Shown: positions 8,073 to 17,986, counted from the first letter of the stretch. The stretch is DNA of 64,000 bases from Arachnia propionica (GCF_037055325.1 NZ_CP146373.1:1736001-1800000), one strand, 5' to 3'. Program-made: numbers and translations. Notes: generated by a model from the letters alone, not told the origin.

Positions 8073-10853
8073 ATGCCGGAAACAAATCCCCTGGTCGCCG
8101 AACGCAAAGACACCACCACGCCTCTGGCAGGAACCTTTCTCCTCGAAGACGGCGAAGCCCTCGTCCAAGCCATCAACGACAAAGACTGGGTAGCAGGCGG
8201 CCTCGCCGTGGTCGGCGGAGCGTTCGACGCCGCCGCAGCCGCATCCGACCCCATCGGCACCCTCATCGCCATGGGCCTGGGCTGGGTCCTCGACCACGTC
8301 CAACCCTTCAACACCTGGCTTGAACAACTCACCGGCGACGCCGACCAAGTCAAAGCCCACGCCGCCACCTGGAAGAACGTCCAAAAACACCTCCAGGCCA
8401 CCGCCGAGACCATGGCCTCCCACGTCACCACCGACCTGGCCGACATGAACGGCCGCACCATCACCGCCTACCAAGGCGCAGCCGGCGACATAACACGCGT
8501 CATCAACGCAGCCGGCACCTGGGCCGGCGCCATCGGCACCGCCCTCGAGGTCACCGCTTTCATCGTCCAATTCGTCCACGACTTCGTCCGCGACGCCATC
8601 AGCGAAGTCGTCGGCTCCATCCTCTCCTACGCCGCAGAACTCATCGCCACCTTCGGCCTAGCCTGGCCCATCGTCGCCGAACAAATCGCCACCCGCATCG
8701 CATCCCTCATCGGCCAAGTCGGCCGCAACGTCAAAAACCTCGTCACCAGCGCCCGCAACCTCGTCAAGAAACTCACCGACCTCAAAACCCTCTTCCACAC
8801 CCTCAAAAACAAAATCGACGACCTCTTCCGCAAAGGAGACAACCCCGGTAACACCGGCCAAAACACCAGCAAAACCGCTGACAACGCGAACTCCACAACC
8901 GGCAGCGGGGGTGCAGACCATCCCGGTGAAAGCACGGGTTCTGGCGGTGGCGCAGGCCCCACCGGTGGAAACAGCGGAACAGGCAACACCGGCTCCTCAG
9001 GTAACAGTACCCATCCGGGCGGGGCCAGCGGCGGACCTACCACCCCCACGGGCAGCGGTGCCGATTACTCCAAAGGAACCCCCCACCCCTCAGACGGAAA
9101 AACCAACAACACCGCCCCCACGGATGGGGCGCCGGCTCCCTCGGCTGGTTCCCACCCCGGCAGTTCACATGCTTCCATGACCGCCGACAGCGCACCCTCA
9201 ACCAACAACAGCACAACCCTCACAGGCAGCGGTGCCGATTACTCCAAAGGAACCCCCCACCCCTCAGACGGAAAAACCAACAACACCGCCTCCGCTGGTG
9301 TGGCATCAAACTCTTCTGTGGGAGCCACTTCTCCCGGAGAACCTTCCATCCGCTCCAATGAAAACCTCGGCAGCCCGGACCTGGCGTACACCAGCCAGGC
9401 TCACCCCTCGAGCCGCAACATTGACAACGCAGTTCCTGTCGGCGCGACCGCACACTCCTCTGTAGGAGCCACTTCCCCCGGAGGACCTTCCTCTCATTCC
9501 AGCGAAAACCTCGGCAGCTCAAGTCTTGGGGGCGGCAACAGCACCCACCACCCTACCGGAGGCGCCAACACACACCTCACCGACAACAACGTCACATCCC
9601 CACACAACAGCTCCCCTCACACGCATGACGGCACCGGACACACCAGCGGAAGCAGCGGAGCAGGCAGCACCGGCTCTCCAGGAAGCAGCACCCATCCAAG
9701 CGGAACCAGCAGCGGATCCACCACCCCCACCACAGGCCCAGCCCACACAGGCGGAAACACCAACCCAACCAGCGGACCAAACACCCCCACCCACACTGAC
9801 GGCTCACACGCCACAATGACAGCCGACAACGCACCCTCGACCAACAACAGCACCACCCACACAGGCAACACCACAACCCCAGACGGACCCCCCGGACACA
9901 CCACCGGAGAACCCACCACCCCCAAACGCGCCCTCGACGACGACCCCACCACACGCCCAACCGACCCCGTCACAGCAGAACCCCGCCACGCCGACGAACC
10001 CCCCGAAACCAGCAGCGGCGGCGGCGGAGACGACGGAAACAACCACGGCGGCGGCGGAGACGACGGAAACAACCACGGCGGCGGCGGAGACGACGGAAAC
10101 AACCACGGAGACGACGGAGACAACCACAACAACCACGGCGACGACGGAAACAACCACGGCGACGGCGGAGACGACCACAACAACCATCACGGCTCCGGCG
10201 ATGACATAGATCCTGAAGTCGAGAGGCTCCGGAGCCAAACCCCGGAAACCATCGATGATGCTCTGAAGCTAATTCGGGAGCCCAAACCTTACAACGGGAC
10301 TGACGCAGATATCGGAAAGGCCATGGATGACAGCACCAGGCTGGTTGACAACCCCAAGGAGATTTTCGGAACCACGGACGGAAAACCCAATTCGTACAAC
10401 GACTGGGCCAAGGAGTACCTTGACGAAAAAGGGAAATCCAAGTGGCCAGATCCGGAGCATCTTCCTGTCGAAAATGGATTGGACAAAACGAAAGGCATCG
10501 AAAGATACAACAGCATTGATGACTATATATCAAATCACGGCAACAGAGTTGATCGCGTAGGAGGGCCTTTTGGATCCTTCCTCGGCGGAATTGATGATGG
10601 CCGAGTTGCCACCTTCGGGGAACGCGCGATTTCTCCAGAATCGGTGAAACAACCATACTATCAGTATGAGCTCACGGGAAACTTGCCCGAAGGATACAGA
10701 ATAGACAGAGGGGTCGTTTATCCTTGGCACGGAGCTCCCGGAGGAGCATCACAGGTCCAGATTTTTAACCGCTCTGGAATAGCTTTGAGCGTCAGCGAGC
10801 TACTAGACAAGGGAATTCTGAGGGGGGCAACCGATTTTGTTGGACTGTCTTGA
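8073..10853 (+). CDS. CpnT-like polymorphic toxin with C-terminal TNT (NAD glycohydrolase) domain, 926 aa
   Basis: Three parts. Residues 1-250 form a helical WXG100-like translocation domain (TWKNVQKHLQATAETMASHV; ALEVTAFIVQFVHDFVRD). Residues about 260-710 are a Thr/Pro/Gly/Asn linker with an internal 70-bp direct duplication (9049-9118, 9223-9291) and three 30-bp GGGGDDGNNH units. Residues about 712-926 are a TNT domain (DUF4237 type) with DRVGGPFGSF, ERAISPESV, PYYQYEL and a final WHGAPGGASQ; the Gln of the last motif is conserved in this fold. TNT enzymes cleave NAD+ in target cells. The immunity gene overlaps its last 17 bp. Third-position GC is lower in the TNT part than in the linker, consistent with tip exchange. 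Confidence 0.85.
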   Translation: MPETNPLVAERKDTTTPLAGTFLLEDGEALVQAINDKDWVAGGLAVVGGAFDAAAAASDPIGTLIAMGLGWVLDHVQPFNTWLEQLTGDADQVKAHAATWKNVQKHLQATAETMASHVTTDLADMNGRTITAYQGAAGDITRVINAAGTWAGAIGTALEVTAFIVQFVHDFVRDAISEVVGSILSYAAELIATFGLAWPIVAEQIATRIASLIGQVGRNVKNLVTSARNLVKKLTDLKTLFHTLKNKIDDLFRKGDNPGNTGQNTSKTADNANSTTGSGGADHPGESTGSGGGAGPTGGNSGTGNTGSSGNSTHPGGASGGPTTPTGSGADYSKGTPHPSDGKTNNTAPTDGAPAPSAGSHPGSSHASMTADSAPSTNNSTTLTGSGADYSKGTPHPSDGKTNNTASAGVASNSSVGATSPGEPSIRSNENLGSPDLAYTSQAHPSSRNIDNAVPVGATAHSSVGATSPGGPSSHSSENLGSSSLGGGNSTHHPTGGANTHLTDNNVTSPHNSSPHTHDGTGHTSGSSGAGSTGSPGSSTHPSGTSSGSTTPTTGPAHTGGNTNPTSGPNTPTHTDGSHATMTADNAPSTNNSTTHTGNTTTPDGPPGHTTGEPTTPKRALDDDPTTRPTDPVTAEPRHADEPPETSSGGGGDDGNNHGGGGDDGNNHGGGGDDGNNHGDDGDNHNNHGDDGNNHGDGGDDHNNHHGSGDDIDPEVERLRSQTPETIDDALKLIREPKPYNGTDADIGKAMDDSTRLVDNPKEIFGTTDGKPNSYNDWAKEYLDEKGKSKWPDPEHLPVENGLDKTKGIERYNSIDDYISNHGNRVDRVGGPFGSFLGGIDDGRVATFGERAISPESVKQPYYQYELTGNLPEGYRIDRGVVYPWHGAPGGASQVQIFNRSGIALSVSELLDKGILRGATDFVGLS
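9049..9291 (+). repeat. Pair of about 70-bp direct repeats in the toxin linker
   Basis: 9049-9118 and 9223-9291 differ by very few bases and both encode GSGADYSKGTPHPSDGKTNN. They can change linker length without breaking the frame. Confidence 0.8.
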
Positions 10854-11895
10854 ACGACTCATCACCACCCTCACAGACACAGACATAGGGGTTTACAAAA
10901 AAGAAGATTTTCTGTCCTTCAGCCGGGAACAAAACGTTCGCGGCGTCTTGTTCTGGGACACCGACGGCCTGTACCACATCGGATACCAGACGAGACGAGA
11001 CGACACCCCCACCGCCACTCTAAGCACCCCACACCAAGACGTGGCCCTACGCTGGCTAATTTGCCGCATCACCAACAGATACCGCGAGAAACAGAAATGG
11101 CCCTACCTCCTACCCTTGCGAAACATCCCCGGATTCGCGAACGGCTGGACAGCCGAACAAACCTCCGAACAAACCGTGCTCTACAGCATCAAAGCCACCG
11201 GACGCCTCATCCGACCCAACGGCACCCCGGTCGCGATGGACATGACCACCACCTTCCCCCACGCACCAGAACTCGCGGCCCTCTCCCACCTCATGCACCT
11301 AACCCCCGACCAAGTCCTGGACGCCTACCTCACCCCCAACGGCGAACCCCTAAACCACCTCCTCGAACACGGAAACCCCGTCGCCACCATGGGGCAGGAT
11401 TTCCAACACCTGACCCAAGCCCGGGGTGGCCACACCACACCCTGCGAGGACGGTTTCATCTTCCCAAACACATACTCTGACTGGGTTCCACATTTCTGGA
11501 TCGAGGACGGCTGCTGGCGCTTCGGCCACACCGAACGCGGCGAGAAAAGACCAGCAGAAATACTGAGCACCGACCGCGACATAGTACTGCGCTGGATAGC
11601 CCTCGAACTACTAAATATCGTACGCTTCAACAAAGGATGGCCAAGCATCCTCACCTACAAAACCAACCCAACCCTCCTACCCGGATGGCAGGTCCAAAAA
11701 CTATACGACGACTACGGGCGCCTCATCAGCCCAGACAACATCCACCTACCAATGGTCATGCGCACAGTCTTCCCCCGTCACGAAAACCTCAACACACTCT
11801 CACACCTCATGCCCCTCACCCTCACACAAGAAATCAACAGTCTCCTGACAAAAGACGGCGGACACCTGCACTCCATGCTCGAACCAAATCCCTGA
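10837..11895 (+). CDS. Tandem Imm61-like immunity protein for the TNT toxin, 352 aa
   Basis: Starts at TTG 10837, preceded by GAGGGGGGC and aligned with the ATG of the paralogue at 19143; overlaps the toxin gene by 17 bp. Two Imm61-like domains (about 1-180 and 185-350) share the pattern: WD..G..HIGY or WIEDGCWRFGHTERG, an Arg-Trp helix (VALRWLICRI, IVLRWIALEL), a WP..L strand, and a final LSHLM motif with an acidic GG ending. Cytosolic, no signal. Expected to bind and block the TNT domain of the gene it overlaps. Nearly identical in DNA to 38575-39654. Family assignment from pattern, not from a search. Confidence 0.75.
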   Translation: MLDCLERLITTLTDTDIGVYKKEDFLSFSREQNVRGVLFWDTDGLYHIGYQTRRDDTPTATLSTPHQDVALRWLICRITNRYREKQKWPYLLPLRNIPGFANGWTAEQTSEQTVLYSIKATGRLIRPNGTPVAMDMTTTFPHAPELAALSHLMHLTPDQVLDAYLTPNGEPLNHLLEHGNPVATMGQDFQHLTQARGGHTTPCEDGFIFPNTYSDWVPHFWIEDGCWRFGHTERGEKRPAEILSTDRDIVLRWIALELLNIVRFNKGWPSILTYKTNPTLLPGWQVQKLYDDYGRLISPDNIHLPMVMRTVFPRHENLNTLSHLMPLTLTQEINSLLTKDGGHLHSMLEPNP

Positions 11896-11944
11896 GGGGT
11901 TGTACAGCGCGCACACCGCGCGACCCTCCAGAATGACGTGACGA

Positions 11945-12451
11945 TCACCACGATACGAATGAACTGAGACACGGGGCACCGTCGGATTTCCTGTATGATT
12001 CCAAAACTTCATCATAAGACGACCGCATCAGGTAGGAATACTCCACGAGGTGCCGGCACTGTGGAAAGATAGTCCTCACCTCTGCAGGAATTCGTTCGCC
12101 TTCCAAAATCAGACATCCCGTCAGCAAGGTCAGCTGACCAACTTGCCATTCGGGCCCCAAAGTCTCAATAGTATTAGGCAGATTAATAGCTGGGAGTTCC
12201 AGCGCAGCCCGGGCGTCGATCGCGATCCGGCTTGCTGCCCATTTGTACGTGAGCTGATCGTACGGACTCCACATGGTCGGGACACGTTCCCGACCTCGCT
12301 CGCTGTACCCATAGAACCATTCATCATCCGTGCGCCACAAATGATGCGCATAAAGCCCGCCGTTCCAACTCATGGAATGCCCGTCGGGAGCGTCTGTCAC
12401 CTCTGCACCGGCTTCTGATGCGTAAGATACCAGCTCATCCATGATTGACAT
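11945..12451 (-). CDS. Single-domain Imm61-like immunity protein, 168 aa
   Basis: One Imm61-like domain: SMSWNGG, WFYGYSERGRE, a helix with KWAASRIAI, then TIFPQCRHLVEYSYLM. Its ATG at 12451 overlaps the stop of the upstream fusion gene (TGATG), so the two are translationally coupled. It converges on the immunity gene ending at 11895. A paralogue is at 39673. It probably neutralises the TNT module of its own operon. Confidence 0.7.
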   Translation of the reverse strand: MSIMDELVSYASEAGAEVTDAPDGHSMSWNGGLYAHHLWRTDDEWFYGYSERGRERVPTMWSPYDQLTYKWAASRIAIDARAALELPAINLPNTIETLGPEWQVGQLTLLTGCLILEGERIPAEVRTIFPQCRHLVEYSYLMRSSYDEVLESYRKSDGAPCLSSFVSW

Positions 12452-13827
12452 CAGGAATCTCCTTCCAGAATGTGCAGGTCAATACACTCTTCAGCTGTCA
12501 ACAGGATCTCGCCGACTTGAAAGAGCACTTGACGCGCGCCGCCCGGTTGGCCGAACCACGGAGCAATGATGCCACTGACCAAGGTCACATACGGCGGTAG
12601 ATCCAGCAGACGGTACCGATAGTAGGGTTCTTTCACCGCGCTCGGAGGAAGTGACCGTTGCTCGAAGGAATAGGGTTTAGGACCAGGCACTGCGCAGAAA
12701 TAGCTGCCACGGGGGTCGCCCACTCGGTCGAGACGATCTCCATACTGAGCAACATAGTCCAACACGCTCTGGTTACTGCGTTTCGGCCCAGAATCGACGA
12801 CCTCGCGCAGCAGGCCGCCATCTTCGGCCAAGAAAGAATCAACCACCTGCTCCAAGTCCAGGTTCATCAGATGCGACAACACATCCAAGGCATTGACCCA
12901 GTAAGCGTGCAGGATAACCTCGGTCGCATCGCCTCCGGGCCCTATCAAAATTCCGTGTCGATCGCCCAGCTGCTGCTGACTCCAGCCGGGCGCCATCACC
13001 GGCTTCCAGTATCCCGCCATAATCTGCGGCCAGCCGCGGCTGCGACGCACACCGTTCAACCATTCATAGGCAATCCAACGGAGTACCAGATCGCGGTCGA
13101 CGCTGACGAGATCCATGGTACGTTCCTCACCGCGTTCGGTGTGACCAAAACACCAGCAGCCATCTTCTATCCAGACGTGCAACACCATGCCCGGCACCGA
13201 CCAGTGAAAACCATCCTCGTCCGCAACCACCCGGAAATCAACGGCTGCTACCATCCGTCGAAAACCTTCTCCCATAACCGCCACCGGGTTCTCTGACTCC
13301 ACCAAGAACTCCAGGGCGCCGCCCTCCGGGGTGAGATAGGAATCCAGCACTTGGTCGGGACTCAAGTCCATGAGATGCGACAGGGCCGCCAATTCGACAG
13401 CTGACGGGAATGCGGTAAGCATCTGCCCCTCCACCGACACCCCGTCAGGCCGGATCAGCTGACCCATCGCCCGGATGCCACGTTTCTCACTATCCTCCGA
13501 AACGCGGCTCGCACTCCAACCTCTCGCGAACCCCGGCACCGCTCGCAGCGGCAACAACCATGGCCACCCCATCCGGTACCGGTACTGATTCGCAACGCAA
13601 CAAATCAACCACCGCAACGCCATGTCACGATCAGCGGTGGAAAAAGTTGCGACGGGCTTTTGATCCACCCAGTCCATATGATCTACACGCCACTTCCCGA
13701 CGCTCTCCCAGAAAACGACGGTACGCGCGTTACTCTCACGTCCGATAAGCCGGAAGCCTCCGGCATCAAACACGGACACGCCTGCATTGTTGAGTACCGA
13801 CACCAGCCGCTCGAAACAATCAGACAC
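12451..13827 (-). CDS. Imm61-Imm61-TNT fusion protein, 458 aa
   Basis: GTG 13827 (MSDCFERL) matches the start of the 10837 immunity protein. Two Imm61-like domains occupy residues 1-190 and 190-345. A C-terminal piece of a TNT domain, about 350-458, follows in frame: YVAQYGDRLDRVGDPRGSYF, EQRSLPPSAV, EPYYRYRLL, PWFGQPGGARQ. The N-terminal third of a normal TNT domain is missing. Immunity preceding toxin in one chain is unusual. The same architecture at 40179-41558 argues against a sequencing error. It overlaps the upstream orphan TNT gene by 8 bp and couples to the downstream immunity gene. Confidence 0.75.
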   Translation of the reverse strand: MSDCFERLVSVLNNAGVSVFDAGGFRLIGRESNARTVVFWESVGKWRVDHMDWVDQKPVATFSTADRDMALRWLICCVANQYRYRMGWPWLLPLRAVPGFARGWSASRVSEDSEKRGIRAMGQLIRPDGVSVEGQMLTAFPSAVELAALSHLMDLSPDQVLDSYLTPEGGALEFLVESENPVAVMGEGFRRMVAAVDFRVVADEDGFHWSVPGMVLHVWIEDGCWCFGHTERGEERTMDLVSVDRDLVLRWIAYEWLNGVRRSRGWPQIMAGYWKPVMAPGWSQQQLGDRHGILIGPGGDATEVILHAYWVNALDVLSHLMNLDLEQVVDSFLAEDGGLLREVVDSGPKRSNQSVLDYVAQYGDRLDRVGDPRGSYFCAVPGPKPYSFEQRSLPPSAVKEPYYRYRLLDLPPYVTLVSGIIAPWFGQPGGARQVLFQVGEILLTAEECIDLHILEGDS

Positions 13828-14347
13828 GTTCCCGCACCTCCTCCAGAAGACCCAACCCTGTCAGTTCCTCGACGCTGACCAGCTGATTGCTGGAGTCACG
13901 AAACAGCACCTGCTGGCCTCCTCCCCGGGCTCCATGGGCGCAAACCACCTGGCCCGTCTCGATCCGCCAGCCGGATGACATCTCCCGTCCCGCCACACGA
14001 TACCTGTGGTAAGGAAGCCTCGCAGCGTTCGGGCTAATGGAGCGTTCCGCGAAAGCCGCAGGGCGCAGACCGCTGACGACGAAGAGATATGCTCCACGCG
14101 GATCGCCGACTCGATCCAGTCGGACTCCATATCTCTCCAAGTAGTCATCGACCCGCCAGAACGTCTCGACCGTACTAGAGTCCATGCCATCCCGCACGTT
14201 GCCGTCGCCCTCATAGGGCCAGATTTCATCACCATTGGCGTTGCGACAGTCGGCGGTCCACTGGTTGTAGGAGCGGGGCTTACCATCTGCCCCGGCGCCG
14301 AAATGCCACCGCGGCTCGTCGATTAAACTGGCACTATCTTTCACCAT
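13820..14347 (-). CDS. Orphan TNT toxin module, 175 aa
   Basis: A stand-alone TNT domain without secretion signal or helical N-terminus. ATG 14347 has GAAAGG upstream, so it is a real translation start and not just a toxin fragment. Motifs: DEPRWHFGAG, SYNQWTADC, LDRVGDPRGAYLF, ERSISPNAA, LPYHRYRV and ARGGGQQVLF. It is followed by the immunity-TNT fusion with 8 bp overlap. It could act as a donor of toxin tips for the full-length toxin, or be made in the cytoplasm with its immunity protein. Confidence 0.75.
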   Translation of the reverse strand: MVKDSASLIDEPRWHFGAGADGKPRSYNQWTADCRNANGDEIWPYEGDGNVRDGMDSSTVETFWRVDDYLERYGVRLDRVGDPRGAYLFVVSGLRPAAFAERSISPNAARLPYHRYRVAGREMSSGWRIETGQVVCAHGARGGGQQVLFRDSSNQLVSVEELTGLGLLEEVRERV

Positions 14348-14870
14348 CCCGTGCTACCTTTCTGCACCCGTGCTCATAAAAGTAGATTTGGTTGTACCAA
14401 CTCTACGACCTCCACGCCCAGCAGAGCGACCAGACCCTCACACTGAAACTTATTCGCAAGGTTGGGCTGTGATCCAGGTAAATCCCTGCGATCCGCTTGC
14501 CTTCCGGTGATTTGCCGATCTTCTTGACAGGAAAACTTACCTTGGCGAGCGCTAGCGATTGGCGTCAAGGGCGGAAGCAAGGAGCAAGCGATCGTGTACT
14601 CCACATGGGCTTGGGTCATTCCAGGGCCGTTCTGGAAGGACCACGCCCAAGCTCTTCAGCGATGGCACCTGCGGCAGGGCTGGTGCACGGTGAGCCAGGC
14701 ACGTCCTCTGGATCGCGATACTCGAAAGCCAGCCGCCCACTTATGCTCTCTACAAGCGCCACAGACAGGCGCAAAAGCTGCCTCGCACTGTACCGAACTC
14801 CAGACTAAGGTGACACAACAGGCTCATCTCTGCACCCTTGGCACCGCGGCCACGGAAGCCCGGCACCACA
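14348..14870. other. Gene-free stretch with probable insertion-element debris
   Basis: Only short unconvincing frames are present (for example 14374-14619 minus). No domain recognised. It lies between the orphan TNT operon and the IS3 remnant and is probably decayed mobile DNA; it must also contain the promoter of the 14347 gene. Confidence 0.3.
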
Positions 14871-16162
14871 TCAGTACGTGGTATCGACAGTAAGGACTTT
14901 GGACCGCGCTGGGTTTGATGGAGGTTTTCCCTGTTTGATTCCGACCGGCAGGTTGTGGTCGTGTTGTACAGCATAGAACGTGTTCTCGAACTCGACGGGC
15001 GGGACGTCGTCGAGATAGCCGTGGAGGCGCTGCGTGTTGTGCCAGTGCACCCATCCAAGCGTCGCGAGTTCGAGGTCCTCGACCCTCTTCCATGGTCCGG
15101 ATCGGGCGGGTCCGCGGACGAGTTCGGCCTTGTAGTACCCGTTCACCGTCTCGGCCAGAGCGTTGTCATACGAATCGCCGACCGACCCGATCGAGGGTGC
15201 CGCACCGATCTCTGCCAGACGTTCGCCGTAGCGAATCGAGGTGAACTTAAGATCCCGCGTCGCTATGACACCTCAGATCATCATGGCGGCGCGGGACCTG
15301 CGGGCCATCTCAATCGTGTCGAGGGCCATCTCGGTGCGCATATGCGACGCGACCCGCCAGCCCACGATCATCCGGGAGAACGCGTCGACGATGAAACACA
15401 CGTAGGCGACACCCACCCAGGTGGGTACGAACGTCCACTCGGTCACCCAGAGCCGGTTCGGAGCGGTCGCGGTGAACTCCCGCCGCACACCAGATCAGGG
15501 TGCCGCGCCGACGCTGGCTGCGACCTTGTGGTCTTCACTCGCTTCGAACGCCGTGCGCCCTCGATACCGGCGGCACGCATCAATCGTGCCGTCTGATCGC
15601 GACCGATGACGACCCCCGCTCGGCGCGCTGTCTTCCAGAGCTTACAGACCCCTGTAGACGCGGTAGCTGGCCTCCCAGAGTTCGATCAACTGCAGGATCA
15701 GCGCCTCGTCCCGCCGGGCACGAATAGACAGCTCGCGGGCCTTGGCGGCGTAGTAACTGCTCGGAGCCACCTGCAACACTCTGCAGATGAACTCGACTCC
15801 GAGCCTGCGGCCTTCAACCAGGTCGTCCTTGTTCGCGTCGATGAACGTGACTACTTCCGGTAGTGGCGGCCTGGCTCCACCCCGAAGAAAGACGCCGCCC
15901 GTTTCAACACCTCGTTGGCCCGCCGCAACTCTCAGACCTCTTGCTCAAGCTCCTTCACACGCTGCGCCTGCGCCGACCTCACACCCGCAGTGACACCATC
16001 ATCGATATCGGCCTGCTTCACCCACGCCCGCACGGACTCAACCCCGTAACCCAGCTGCGTCGCGACGCGCTTCACCATCCCCCGTGTGACACCAAGCTCC
16101 GCTCGCAGCGTCCTGACCATCCGCACCACGGCGGCCTTCTCCTCCTCACAGTAGCGACGCAT
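14871..16162 (-). pseudogene. Decayed IS3-family transposase (orfA plus orfB)
   Basis: OrfA is readable at 15932-16162 (RRYCEEEKAAVVRMVRTLRA and YGVESVRAWVKQADID). OrfB pieces are at 15273-15488 (NRLWVTEWTFVPTWVGVAYV, FIVDAFSRMIVGWR) and 14871-15146 (LVRGPARSGPWK, LGWVHWHNTQRLHGYL). The pieces are in different frames with stops between, so it is inactive. The order and sequences match common actinobacterial IS3 elements. Confidence 0.85.
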
Positions 16163-16288
16163 CGTCGGCTTCCCAATTCACCATTTCCTTCGGCATAACT
16201 CCATCCTCATTCCCAAAACCAAGAGCCTCCAAGAAACCCAGGACGGTTCACTGCACACGGTGATTCGCTTGGAGGTGAGAGCGCTGAA

Positions 16289-16672
16289 ATGTATGACATA
16301 CGTGGAGCACAGCCAGAACCTGGAGTAACCAACCCACGGCCCAAAGAAGATGGGCATGTTGATCCTGAGGAATTCACCAACGCAGCTTACGATACCTTGG
16401 GGGAAAGATTGCGCCAGGAACCCCCAGGTACAGTAGCGATCGTAGGAGTTGACTGGGACGTTCCCAAAGTTTCTCGCGACGAGGCAGGAGGGCACTGGTT
16501 TAATGCTTACGTAGATGATAGCGGAAACCTTCGCTGGGCCGATGAACAGTTCGGGATAACCGCCGACTGGCCTCCTAGATATGATGATGATATCTGGAAT
16601 TTAGATGCGATGATTCGAAATTCACAAGAATCCGAGTGGAGAGGATTGGACCTTGGAAAACAAGACAGATAA
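16289..16672 (+). pseudogene. C-terminal remnant of a papain-fold-like toxin, 127 aa
   Basis: The motif AGGHWFNAYVDDSGNLRWAD followed by DWPP and an acidic stretch resembles the His-containing half of papain-fold (Tox-PL-like) polymorphic toxin domains. The Cys-containing half and any secretion domain are missing, and IS3 debris lies immediately upstream. GGAGG is 13 nt before the ATG. Two further decayed copies of this pair occur at 20340-20791 and 38164-38526. Family assignment is tentative. Confidence 0.5.
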
Positions 16673-16916
16673 AGAAATATTTGACTTTTTTGCCGACTGG
16701 TATTCAAGAAACGTAAATGCCTCAACCCGACTCCATCCAAATGACTGGGAAGTCATTCCATACAAGGACGCTCACATTGTGAAGCCGAGCGGGAATAAGA
16801 GAACGAGTTATATGCATCTCGTCAGAGACGGCGATTGCATCGGATTCTCCGTGACCTTCCTCTCTTTGGCGAAGGCGTATCAGAAACTTCTCGAACGCAA
16901 GAACTCACAAGAATAG
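16653..16916 (+). CDS. Putative immunity protein for the papain-like toxin, 87 aa
   Basis: Starts at TTG 16653 (GAGAGGA upstream), overlapping the toxin remnant by 20 bp, the layout expected of a toxin-immunity pair. Small soluble alpha/beta protein with NDWEVIPYKDAHIVKPSG and SYMHLVRDGDCIGFS. Related copies at 20519-20791 and in the remnant at 38164-38526. No named family recognised. Confidence 0.55.
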   Translation: MENKTDKEIFDFFADWYSRNVNASTRLHPNDWEVIPYKDAHIVKPSGNKRTSYMHLVRDGDCIGFSVTFLSLAKAYQKLLERKNSQE

Positions 16917-17018
16917 GAATTCAAAGGACGCCACCCCGTCACTACAAACCTCCAGCAAAGAGGGTCCGAACTTTACTTCGCGCGAAGAGACGCGAAAAGA
17001 AGAAACATTTCACGCGAT

Positions 17019-17913
17019 GAGGCTTATTCACAGAACGGCCAGCTGCCATTAGAGACGCATCCTGAATAAATAGATTGGGCGGCTCGTTTCAGATAGAATA
17101 GGTGTTGAATAAAACATTAACGAAACGAGCCGCTGAATGTATAATAGCACAGGCCTAGTTGACGATCAGTTCAACGCCCTCTACGAGTGCCTCAAGGCGG
17201 CAATACGCAACAGCCTTAAACAAGACAAAAACCCGGTGCGGATTCCGACAGTTCTAGGTATCATAGGAGCACTCGAGGTGACGTTGAAGTATCTGAGACG
17301 AAACCGCGTCCAGGCTGAGCTTGCTGAAAGTCACAGCGTGTCTCAATCCACCATCAGCCGGGCCATCACCGCTGTAACAGGACTGTTGGCTGACTGTCTA
17401 GCAGAAGAGCGTCCGAGCCTGGGGCAGGTACCCAAGGACACCGCCCTCCTGATCGACGGTACGCTCCTGCCCTGCTGGAGATGGAAAGCCGAGAAGACTA
17501 TCTTCTCAGGCAAGCGCCGCCACAGTGGTGTCAACGTTCAAGTCATCACTGACACCCACGGACGCCTCCAGTGGATCTCACCCATCCTCGATGGGAGTAT
17601 CCATGACGTTAAAGCATTCGATACCCACGAAATCCTGAGGCACCTAAAAGCTAGAAACATCATCGCTGACAAAGGCTACATCGGCCGCGGACTCCACACC
17701 CCGGCCAGGGCCCAACCCGGACGAAAACTAACCGGGCTGGAAAAAGACTATAACCAACGAATCAACCACATCAGATGGCCCATCGAACGAGCTATCGCGC
17801 ACCTCAAAACCTGGCGCATCCTCCACACCATCTATCGCCGCCCATACTCAACATTCCAAACCAAAGTCAACGCCATCACAGGGATCATCTTTGGGATTCT
17901 GTGAATAAGCCTC
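17019..17913 (+). mobile_element. IS5-like insertion sequence, 895 bp
   Basis: Bounded by the inverted repeat GAGGCTTATTCACAGAA and its complement, with a 3-bp duplication GAT on both sides. It contains one intact transposase ORF whose stop lies within the right inverted repeat. It appears complete. Confidence 0.85.
17137..17904 (+). CDS. IS5-like DDE transposase, 255 aa
   Basis: DDE_Tnp_4-type transposase: an N-terminal helix-turn-helix (HSVSQSTISRAITAV), then Asp in LLIDGTLLPCW, Asp in DGSIHDVKAFD and Glu in WPIERAIAHLKTWR. Full length for the family and uninterrupted, so the element may be active and could mobilise the related MITEs in this window. Confidence 0.9.
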   Translation: MYNSTGLVDDQFNALYECLKAAIRNSLKQDKNPVRIPTVLGIIGALEVTLKYLRRNRVQAELAESHSVSQSTISRAITAVTGLLADCLAEERPSLGQVPKDTALLIDGTLLPCWRWKAEKTIFSGKRRHSGVNVQVITDTHGRLQWISPILDGSIHDVKAFDTHEILRHLKARNIIADKGYIGRGLHTPARAQPGRKLTGLEKDYNQRINHIRWPIERAIAHLKTWRILHTIYRRPYSTFQTKVNAITGIIFGIL

Positions 17914-17986
17914 GATGGCTTGCATTGTAATTTTGAAGGCTTTACGGAGGCGGCGATATTCGACGCAGAAAACAACCAGGCGACCC

